Positions 1 to 4,664 of a stretch of 7,204 nucleotides of DNA are shown here, piece after piece; within the stretch, counting starts at the first letter, position 1; each line of letters begins with the position of its first letter. The stretch is from an uncultured Clostridia bacterium (GTDB taxonomy: Bacteria; Bacillota; Clostridia; Christensenellales; UBA1242). Location of the stretch: contig CANPWT010000052.1 in the NCBI GenBank assembly GCA_947584775.1, forward strand, positions 1 through 7,204. Direction: 5' to 3'. The position numbers and the translations under genes were made by a program. Below the pieces are notes generated by a model that worked only from the letters and a program-made list of their open reading frames with translations, ran no database searches and was not told the origin of the DNA.

Positions 1-884
1 AAATATGCCGTGCGCACGCTGGCTTCCATCACCCCGCCACTTGCACCAAAAATTGTACCCGCGCCGCTGCCGGTTGGAAAGGCGCTATCGAACTCGGTTT
101 GCTTTAAATTTTCAAACTTTATGCGCTTGCTTTTTATTAATTTTGCCACCTCTTGCACGGTTAAAACTAAATCGCAAGTAGGCAGGTTTTCTATCGATAA
201 TTCTTCCCGCGCGGCTTCAAACTTTTTTGCCGTGCATGGCGTTATTGCAACTACAAAAAGGTCGGATAAGGGTATATTTTGTTGTTTTGCAAAATAATTT
301 TTAATAACACTTGTTAGCATGCCTATTGGGCTGCGGCAAGTTGATAAATTTGGTATGTATTGTGGGTAAAATGTTTCCACAAACTTAACCCAGGCTGGGC
401 AACAACTTGTAAACTGTGGCAAGGGCTTGTTGGTGTTTATTCGGTCAATAAGTTCGCTTGCCTCCTCCATAACGGTTAAGTCCGCCCCCGCTGTAACATC
501 AAAAACATATTTAGCGCCCAATTTTTTAAGCGCAGTAACCACTTGTTTTGTAACTAAACTGCCTGCCGGCAGGTTAAACATTTCGCCAAGGGAGACTCTC
601 ACACTTGGGCTAACCACGCAAACGATTGTTTTGTTTTGCTTAACCGCGTTATTGAACCTTTCAGTTTCGTCCTTAACCACAAGGCAATCGGTTGGACAAA
701 CGCTTGCGCACTGACCGCAATTTATGCAAATAATATCTCTAAATTTACCTTCCCAAAAACCGGCAACGCCCATACGAGAGGCGCAAACATCCTTGCAGCG
801 CGAACAGTTTACGCACTTTTTTTCGCGCCGAATTAGGCTTGGATTGTTTGGGCTTACTTGCACATATTGCAAAATGGAATTCAT
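1..884 (-). CDS. [FeFe]-hydrogenase with 2[4Fe-4S] ferredoxin-like N-terminus, C-terminal part beyond the window edge
   Basis: Reading the minus strand from the ATG at 884 gives 294 residues with no stop before the window edge, so the C-terminus (third H-cluster motif) is missing. Seen: two ferredoxin-type cysteine sets, C24-x2-C27-x2-C30-x3-C34 and C53-x2-C56-x2-C59-x3-C63-P. These are followed by the hydrogenase large domain with FTSCCPAW (158-165), TPCTAKK (215-221) and the glycine-rich GSGAGTIFGASGGVMEA (272-288). These H-cluster motifs are diagnostic of [FeFe]-hydrogenases, which catalyse reversible proton reduction to H2 with ferredoxin-type electron donors, usually in the cytoplasm of fermenting anaerobes. 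The N-terminus is short: no [2Fe-2S] or extra cluster domains precede the two [4Fe-4S] sites. Position 215 is Thr where well-studied group A enzymes have Met, which suggests a group B-like enzyme (inference). An AGGAG ribosome site lies at 889-893. The gene starts 12 nt after the stop of the HisRS-like gene and has no promoter of its own in that gap, so it is probably co-transcribed. Confidence 0.93.
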   Translation of the reverse strand, partial: MNSILQYVQVSPNNPSLIRREKKCVNCSRCKDVCASRMGVAGFWEGKFRDIICINCGQCASVCPTDCLVVKDETERFNNAVKQNKTIVCVVSPSVRVSLGEMFNLPAGSLVTKQVVTALKKLGAKYVFDVTAGADLTVMEEASELIDRINTNKPLPQFTSCCPAWVKFVETFYPQYIPNLSTCRSPIGMLTSVIKNYFAKQQNIPLSDLFVVAITPCTAKKFEAAREELSIENLPTCDLVLTVQEVAKLIKSKRIKFENLKQTEFDSAFPTGSGAGTIFGASGGVMEASVRTAY

Positions 885-896
885 TTTTCTCCTTTG

Positions 897-2141
897 TTAA
901 TTTAAACTTTTAACGGGTGTGTTTTGTTTGTAGTCTTTAACCGTGGTGATAAAATCCGCCACCGCACTAATTTTTTCGTAAAACGCTTTCATATTTTTTG
1001 GCCTTGCAAAAAGCGAAACATAATAATTTTGTTTAAGTTGTTGTTTTATTTTATACACTTCCACAATGTCGTCATCCTGGTCAAAAATAAGCGCCAACTG
1101 CTTGCCAGATTGCTTGGTTTGTTTTTCCTTTAACAACAAACAAACGGGCTCGAACCCCAGGCCAAAACCAACTGCCGGACAATTTATGCCGGTAAATTTT
1201 TCCACCATCTTGTCATATCTGCCGCCGCCGCCAATTGCACCGTTAAAGCCCTCGCAATACACCTCGTAAACCGCGCCCGTGTAATAGCCCTGACCACGCA
1301 CAATGGAAATATCAAATTTAATGTTAACTTTGTTTTGTGTTAGCGTTGTTAATGTGTTTATTAAAAAGGCAACATCCTCTTTTACTTTTGGGTTTACACC
1401 ATAGTTTGTTACGCAATTTAGGCCGTTTGCGCTAATATCTTCCAACACGTCCACCAATTTGTTAATTTTTGTTGTGTCAAACCCTTTTTCAATCAACTCC
1501 ATAACCACGCCAGAAACCGAAATTTTATCTAGTTTGTCTAGCGTTATGCAAACGGAAGAAATGTCCTCAGCGTTAAAGCCGGAAAATAGCACAATTGAAT
1601 TTAAAATTTGCCTGTGGTTGATTTTTAAGGTTAAATTGGTTAGTCCTAGTGCTAAATATGTGTCTAGGCAGGTGGACAAAAGTTCCAATTCGGCATTGAT
1701 TGTTGGGTCGCCAAAAATGTCAATGTCGCACTGAATAAATTGCCTGGACCTACCCTTTTGTGGGCGCTCGGCACGGAAAGCGTTGTCTATTTGAATAGAC
1801 TTAAACGGAGTGGGCAATTTTTCCTTATTATTTGCAAAAAAGCGGGAAAGCGGCACGGTTAAATCGTATCTTAGCCCCTCCTCCACGATGTCTTGCTCGG
1901 TGAGGTTTGGCTTGGTTAGGTCTAGTTTATCGCCGCGCTTAATTGTTTTAAACATTAGGCGAAGATTGTCCCCTCCATCGCTTGAATTTAAAAGTTCCAA
2001 ATTTTCCAACACCGGGGTGGAAATAAGGTTAAAGCCGTTTTTTAAATAACTGTTTAAAATTGCTTGTTTTACATCGTTTCTAAACATTGCCTCGCGTGGC
2101 AAATAATCATCACAACCGCGGATCGGGTTAAAATTTTTCAT
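897..2141 (-). CDS. hisS: Histidyl-tRNA synthetase-like protein (HisS; HisZ-type paralogue not excluded)
   Basis: A 414-residue class II synthetase-fold protein. Seen: an N-terminal IRGCDDYLPREA (7-18); motif 1 region GFNLISTPVLE (36-46); motif 2 FRAERPQKGRSRQF (122-135) followed by QCDIDIFGD; the histidine-site segment IVRGQGYYTGAVYE (280-293); GGGGRYDKM (304-312); and motif 3 region PAVGFGLGFEP (322-332). HisRS charges tRNA-His in the cytoplasm. Length is near the usual 410-430, and a C-terminal stretch of about 75 residues could be a divergent anticodon-binding domain. HisZ, the ATP-phosphoribosyltransferase regulatory paralogue, normally lacks that domain, and no other his biosynthesis gene is present, which favours HisS. 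Odd: the motif 3 arginine expected after Glu331 is Pro332 (codon CCC), although the motif 2 (R123) and histidine-site (R282) arginines remain. The start at 2141 is supported by AAGGAG about 6 nt upstream. First gene of the operon with the hydrogenase. Confidence 0.85.
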   Translation of the reverse strand: MKNFNPIRGCDDYLPREAMFRNDVKQAILNSYLKNGFNLISTPVLENLELLNSSDGGDNLRLMFKTIKRGDKLDLTKPNLTEQDIVEEGLRYDLTVPLSRFFANNKEKLPTPFKSIQIDNAFRAERPQKGRSRQFIQCDIDIFGDPTINAELELLSTCLDTYLALGLTNLTLKINHRQILNSIVLFSGFNAEDISSVCITLDKLDKISVSGVVMELIEKGFDTTKINKLVDVLEDISANGLNCVTNYGVNPKVKEDVAFLINTLTTLTQNKVNIKFDISIVRGQGYYTGAVYEVYCEGFNGAIGGGGRYDKMVEKFTGINCPAVGFGLGFEPVCLLLKEKQTKQSGKQLALIFDQDDDIVEVYKIKQQLKQNYYVSLFARPKNMKAFYEKISAVADFITTVKDYKQNTPVKSLN

Positions 2142-2176
2142 TTCTTCTCCTTAAAAGCAAACTATTATTAAAATTT

Positions 2177-2205
2177 ATTATAATTAATAAGTTTAATGTT
2201 GTCAA
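2177..2205 (-). promoter_or_regulatory. Sigma-A promoter of the hisS-hydrogenase operon
   Basis: On the minus strand TTGACA (2205-2200) and TATAAT (2182-2177) are separated by exactly 17 nt, a full consensus match for the vegetative sigma factor. Transcription would start near 2170, leaving a leader of about 30 nt before the hisS ATG. That is too short for a T-box riboswitch. Confidence 0.88.
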
Positions 2206-2240
2206 ATAAAAAAACAAACACACCCATTTGGATGTGCCGT
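2206..2240 (-). terminator. Probable intrinsic terminator downstream of veg
   Basis: On the minus strand CACATCC (2236-2230), a 4-nt AAAT loop and GGGTGTG (2225-2219) pair with one mismatch. They are followed by TTTGTTTTTTTATTT. A-rich and T-rich flanks can lengthen the stem. It would end transcripts from veg immediately before the -35 element of the hisS promoter. The stem is imperfect, so confidence is moderate. Confidence 0.6.
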
Positions 2241-2355
2241 TTTGTTTAATTTATTGATTGCAATGCGGTTGATTGAAAATAGGTTGCGTGTTGTTTCCGA
2301 TTTTATTATTGCCGTATATATTTCAGAGGATGTTTTAGTTTACATTGTTGGTGTT

Positions 2356-2592
2356 TTAATCGTTAGAAATTTTAACTTCGCCGCACAAAATGTCGTTATA
2401 AGAATATGTGAAAATGTTAGATATTTCGTTGCAGGTTTTAACGGTAAAAACGCTTGCGTAAACATCTTCAATCCTTGCCCGCATGGAACTAACTTTGCGC
2501 CTGCCCCGATTGATATATAAATTTACTTCCTGCCCTTTTAATTGCATTATTTTTTGTTTGATGTTGTCCACCGTGTTTGGCATTTTTTTCAT
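2356..2592 (-). CDS. veg: Veg family protein
   Basis: A 78-residue protein. Seen: NRGRRK (28-33), then YASVFTV (45-51) and FTYSYNDILCGEVKI (61-75). These match the conserved core of the Veg family (DUF1021), about 85 residues in Bacillus subtilis. There Veg is abundantly expressed in growing cells and has been linked to biofilm matrix gene control and spore outgrowth; its biochemical activity is not settled. The small beta-barrel-like fold with the basic GRRK loop suggests nucleic-acid or protein binding (inference). The frame is open 12 codons further upstream, but the ATG at 2592 is chosen because GGGAG lies at 2600-2604 with good spacing. A second ATG three codons later lacks such a site. 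Transcribed divergently from the zinc-ribbon gene. No convincing sigma-A promoter was found for it, though the spacing leaves ample room. Confidence 0.9.
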   Translation of the reverse strand: MKKMPNTVDNIKQKIMQLKGQEVNLYINRGRRKVSSMRARIEDVYASVFTVKTCNEISNIFTYSYNDILCGEVKISND

Positions 2593-2599
2593 AAAATTT

Positions 2600-2604
2600 C
2601 TCCC
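2600..2604 (-). promoter_or_regulatory. Ribosome binding site deciding the veg start
   Basis: GGGAG on the minus strand lies 7 nt before the ATG at 2592. It supports the 78-residue Veg over the longer open frame that begins at 2628. Confidence 0.75.
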
Positions 2605-2699
2605 ATTTTTTACTAATATTTTTGGCAAAAGTTTTAAATTAATTCTGTTTCAACAAAACAATACAATTTTCGGCAATTTTTTAAATTTAAAAATGTTAG

Positions 2700-2711
2700 C
2701 ACAAATTTGTG
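2700..2711. repeat. 12-nt perfect palindrome between divergent genes
   Basis: CACAAATTTGTG is self-complementary and sits in the 275-nt space between veg and the zinc-ribbon gene. It could be an operator for either gene, but no family is recognised, and in such AT-rich DNA it may be chance. Confidence 0.3.
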
Positions 2712-2762
2712 TTGGCGGAAATAAAATATATAGAAAAAATTTTAAAAAGATATAAAAAATGC

Positions 2763-2790
2763 TAGACAAATTTAATTATATTGTTATAAT
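2763..2790 (+). promoter_or_regulatory. Extended -10 sigma-A promoter of the zinc-ribbon/acidic-tail gene
   Basis: TAGACA (2763-2768), a 16-nt spacer and TATAAT (2785-2790) preceded by TGT (an extended -10) are seen on the plus strand. Transcription would begin near 2797, giving a leader of about 70 nt. The leader contains a possible hairpin (ACAACT at 2810-2815 with AGTTGT at 2833-2838, flanked by ATGC/GCAT) before the GGAGG site at 2856-2860. Confidence 0.72.
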
Positions 2791-2867
2791 TATATTCAAA
2801 ATATGCATAACAACTATGTCAAAACAATATAAAGTTGTAATTTAGCATGTTTATTGGAGGTTAATTT

Positions 2868-3377
2868 ATGCCAAGAAGTTCAAAACCCGTTTGGATTTTA
2901 TGCCCAAGATGTGAATTAAATTATATTAAAAAATCTGACCATTATTGCCCAATTTGCAAAAAGGAAATGAAGTTGATTAAATCCACCGAGGACGATATTG
3001 ACGACCTTGAACTATGCCCAATTTGCAAAATTAACTTTATTCAGAGCGATGAGGAAATTTGTGATAGTTGCAGGCAAGAGTTAGGCATTAATGACGCCGA
3101 GGCAGAAGACAAAGAAATTAACGATTGGCACAAATATATTGCGGACGATGATGACGAAGATGATGACGAAGACGATGAAGACGAACTAACCGAGGAAGAC
3201 GATGACGACTTTGGTCAGGGCGAGGACACAACCGGCATTGACGAAGATTTTGATGACGATATGGACAAAGACCTGGATGTTGATGACGATGATGATGACG
3301 ACCTAGACGATGACGATGAAGACGACGATGACGATGATGATGACGACCTAGACTCGGTTGACGATGATGACGATTAA
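2868..3377 (+). CDS. Small protein with two zinc ribbons and a long poly-Asp/Glu tail, function unknown
   Basis: A 169-residue protein with no recognised family name. Seen: two CPxC...CxxC zinc-ribbon modules with identical spacing, C12-x2-C15-x11-C27-x2-C30 and C50-x2-C53-x11-C65-x2-C68. A 16-nt exact repeat at 2946-2961 and 3015-3030 encodes CPIC in both, at the second knuckle of module one and the first of module two. After a short charged linker, residues 93-169 are about three quarters Asp/Glu (58 of 77), ending in DDDDD, with almost no basic residues. No signal peptide or membrane segment, so probably cytoplasmic. The layout, a folded small domain plus a disordered polyanionic tail, resembles in outline the RNA polymerase delta subunit (RpoE), whose N-terminal domain is unrelated. 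A role in nucleic-acid mimicry, RNA polymerase binding or metal binding is inference only. GGAGG at 2856-2860 supports the start. It has its own promoter and a strong terminator, so it is monocistronic. The antisense His/Arg-rich frame is an artefact of GAY codon runs. Confidence 0.85.
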   Translation: MPRSSKPVWILCPRCELNYIKKSDHYCPICKKEMKLIKSTEDDIDDLELCPICKINFIQSDEEICDSCRQELGINDAEAEDKEINDWHKYIADDDDEDDDEDDEDELTEEDDDDFGQGEDTTGIDEDFDDDMDKDLDVDDDDDDDLDDDDEDDDDDDDDDLDSVDDDDD

Positions 3378-3383
3378 AAAAAT

Positions 3384-3420
3384 AAGGGTTTACAAAAAGT
3401 AAATCCTTTTTTATTTTTAT
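3384..3420. terminator. Bidirectional intrinsic terminator between the acidic-tail gene and spo0A
   Basis: AAGGGTTTAC (3384-3393), loop AAAAA and GTAAATCCTT (3399-3408) form a 10-bp stem with one G-T pair, followed by a T-rich tract to 3420. On the opposite strand the stem is followed by TTATTTTTTT (3384-3376 region), so it can stop transcripts from both convergent genes. It begins 6 nt after the zinc-ribbon gene stop. Confidence 0.9.
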
Positions 3421-3453
3421 TACAATCTCTTTATTAACACGCAAAAAGCGCGC

Positions 3454-3518
3454 AAAAAAAACAAACAGTTGTAAAAGGAGGTTTTGGGGCGGCTTCCCAC
3501 CCCATGAGGTTGTTTACA
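3454..3518 (-). terminator. GC-rich hairpin and U-tract ending the spo0A transcript
   Basis: On the minus strand GGGGTGG (3503-3497), loop GAAG and CCGCCCC (3492-3486) pair fully, with one T-G wobble. A second pairing, TGTAAA (3518-3513) with TTTACA (3475-3470), encloses it. A run of eight T follows at 3461-3454. On the plus strand the wobble becomes a C-A mismatch, so the structure favours a minus-strand RNA, that is the spo0A 3' end, 13 nt past its stop. Confidence 0.7.
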
Positions 3519-3530
3519 TTTTTAATTTGT

Positions 3531-4277
3531 TTATGCGCCCTCGATTAGCATTTTGTCCGCTACAAGCGCAATAAACTCGCCATTGGTTGGTTTTTCGTTG
3601 CTGGAATAAACTTTAATGCCAAACAAGTTGTTTATGTTTTCAATTTTGCCCCTGTTCCACGCAACTTCAATGGCGTGGCGGATTGCTCTTTCAACTTTGG
3701 ACGCGCTTGTATCGTATTTCATAGCAATGGTTGGATACAATTTTTTGGTTATGGAGTTAATAATTTCTGGGTTGGCAATTGCAAGTTTTATTGCCTCGCG
3801 CAAAAATTGATAGCCCTTGATGTGGGCGGGTATGCCAACGGTTATAAATATGTTGGTTATTTTTTCCTCTATTTGGTTGTTGCTTTTGCCGTTAAAAATT
3901 AAGTTGGATTTTTGTGTGGACGGCGTTAAAATATCATTAATTCTATCTTTTAATGTTGCAGCATCAAATGGCTTTATGCAATAATATTTTGCACCCATTG
4001 AAATTGCCTTGTTAATGAACCCATCCATCGAAAGCGAAGATTGAATAATGATGTTAGATTTTTTTGTATCCACCGATTCTAAAACTTTAAAACCATCGCA
4101 ATTTTTTAAAACAATGTCCATAATAACAACGTCTGGTGTAAGCGTGTTAATTAAATTTATAGCTTCGTTTCCGTCTGTGGTTGTGCCTAAAATTTCGTAG
4201 TCTTCACTAAAAATATTTGTTAATTCTTGAATAGAATTTTTGTCCTCATCTGCAAATAAAATTGTTAATTTTTTCAT
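3531..4277 (-). CDS. spo0A: Stage 0 sporulation protein A, master response regulator
   Basis: A 248-residue response regulator of normal Spo0A architecture. Seen: a receiver domain at about 4-118 with acidic pocket D10/E11, phospho-acceptor D54 (in VVIMDIV), S80 at the usual Ser/Thr site and K102 in CIKPFD. A linker follows, then the Spo0A DNA-binding domain at about 138-247, with VGIPAHIKGYQFLREAI (147-163), LYPTIAMKYDTSASKVERAI (180-199), RHAIEVAWNRG (200-210) and KPTNGEFIALVADKM (229-243). The C-terminal domain is specific to Spo0A. When phosphorylated it dimerises and binds 0A boxes to start sporulation and other transition-state genes. Odd: the segment after D54 reads VLKNCDG, without the Met-Pro found in most receivers. 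The ATG at 4277 has GGGGA about 8 nt upstream. It is transcribed divergently from the sipL-like gene, and a 0A-box core lies about 130 nt upstream, consistent with autoregulation (inference). Confidence 0.97.
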   Translation of the reverse strand: MKKLTILFADEDKNSIQELTNIFSEDYEILGTTTDGNEAINLINTLTPDVVIMDIVLKNCDGFKVLESVDTKKSNIIIQSSLSMDGFINKAISMGAKYYCIKPFDAATLKDRINDILTPSTQKSNLIFNGKSNNQIEEKITNIFITVGIPAHIKGYQFLREAIKLAIANPEIINSITKKLYPTIAMKYDTSASKVERAIRHAIEVAWNRGKIENINNLFGIKVYSSNEKPTNGEFIALVADKMLIEGA

Positions 4278-4404
4278 TTAAAATTTCCCCTTTTCTTTTA
4301 TTTTTTGGTACATAAAAATAATATCATAAAAAGTAAAATTTTTATATAAAAATATTAGTTTAATTTGCTTAAATTTGTGAAAAAACCACCTATAAAATAG
4401 TTTA

Positions 4405-4414
4405 TTGTCGAAAA
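4405..4414 (+). promoter_or_regulatory. Spo0A box (0A box) upstream of spo0A
   Basis: TTGTCGAAAA contains the full TGTCGAA core recognised by phosphorylated Spo0A. It lies 128 nt upstream of the spo0A start and about 250 nt upstream of the sipL start. A weak minus-strand promoter-like pair (TTGATT and TATAGG, 18-nt spacer) brackets it. Autoregulation of spo0A through such boxes is known in Bacillus; here it is inferred from sequence. Confidence 0.7.
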
Positions 4415-4615
4415 TCAAATAGGTTTTTGTTGAAACAAAAAAAATAACATAGAAAAAGGTAACTTTAATTAATTTTTTATTTATTAATAACTAAATTTGT
4501 TAAATATTTTATTTATTTAAAATTTAAATTTAATTAATTTGTTTTTTATTGTTTTAAATTAATTTTTTATTTGTTTTTTATCAAATTTTTTTATTTTGTT
4601 TTTAAAAAATTTAAT

Positions 4616-4644
4616 GCATATTTAACTTGTGTTCAATATATACA
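4616..4644 (+). promoter_or_regulatory. Candidate SigE-like promoter of sipL
   Basis: GCATATT (4616-4622) fits the SigE -35 consensus KMATATT. After 14 nt, TATATACA (4637-4644) fits the -10 consensus CATAYAHT at six of eight positions. SipL genes are expressed under SigE in the mother cell of Clostridioides difficile. The implied start near 4651 leaves a leader of only about 14 nt, and AT-rich DNA gives chance matches, so this is tentative. Confidence 0.35.
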
Positions 4645-4651
4645 TATTTAT

Positions 4652-4656
4652 GGAGG
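4652..4656 (+). promoter_or_regulatory. Ribosome binding site deciding the sipL start
   Basis: GGAGG lies 8 nt before the ATG at 4665. The frame is open from a GTG at 4629, and an ATG at 4650 overlaps the ribosome site itself, so 4665 is the supported start. Confidence 0.8.
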
Positions 4657-4664
4657 ATAATAAA

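Larger units (their letters stand above)
4278..4664. other. AT-rich divergent regulatory region between spo0A and sipL
   Basis: This 387-nt stretch has no gene on either strand. It is extremely AT-rich from about 4440 to 4615, with long A and T runs and an exact 16-nt direct repeat, AATTAATTTTTTATTT, at 4467-4482 and 4557-4572. It must hold the promoters of both genes. Apart from the 0A-box core and a candidate SigE-like element near sipL, no consensus sigma-A or sigma-H promoter could be assigned with confidence. Confidence 0.7.

Noticed and set aside
10..836. Several plus-strand open frames of 66-95 codons opposite the hydrogenase
   Set aside because: The minus frame carries unmistakable hydrogenase motifs across the whole stretch; these are shadows.
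2199..2206. TTGTCAAA at the hisS promoter as a Spo0A box
   Set aside because: It differs from TGTCGAA at the central G and is fully explained as the complement of the TTGACA -35 element.
2242..2520. A 92-codon plus-strand frame covering the veg 3' region
   Set aside because: Overlaps the conserved Veg core in antisense, has no ribosome site and shows no recognisable family features.
3118..3444. A 108-codon His/Arg-rich open frame on the minus strand, antisense to the acidic tail
   Set aside because: It is the complement of runs of GAY/GAR codons, which automatically give an open His/Arg-rich frame. It has no ribosome site or conserved motif and runs across the terminator.
3476..3573. GGAGG followed by ATG on the plus strand near the GC-rich hairpin (a possible 13-codon leader peptide)
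   Set aside because: The spacing of more than 20 nt and the strand bias of the hairpin point to a minus-strand 3' structure instead.
4278..4330. A sigma-A or sigma-H promoter immediately upstream of spo0A
   Set aside because: TATGAT and TATTAT occur on the minus strand, but no acceptable -35 partner and no AGGA/GAAT sigma-H pair was found at the right spacing.
4467..4572. The 16-nt direct repeat in the spo0A-sipL spacer as a mobile element trace or origin
   Set aside because: It is made only of A and T in near-homopolymer DNA, with no target duplications, DnaA boxes or gene remnants; probably low-complexity recurrence.
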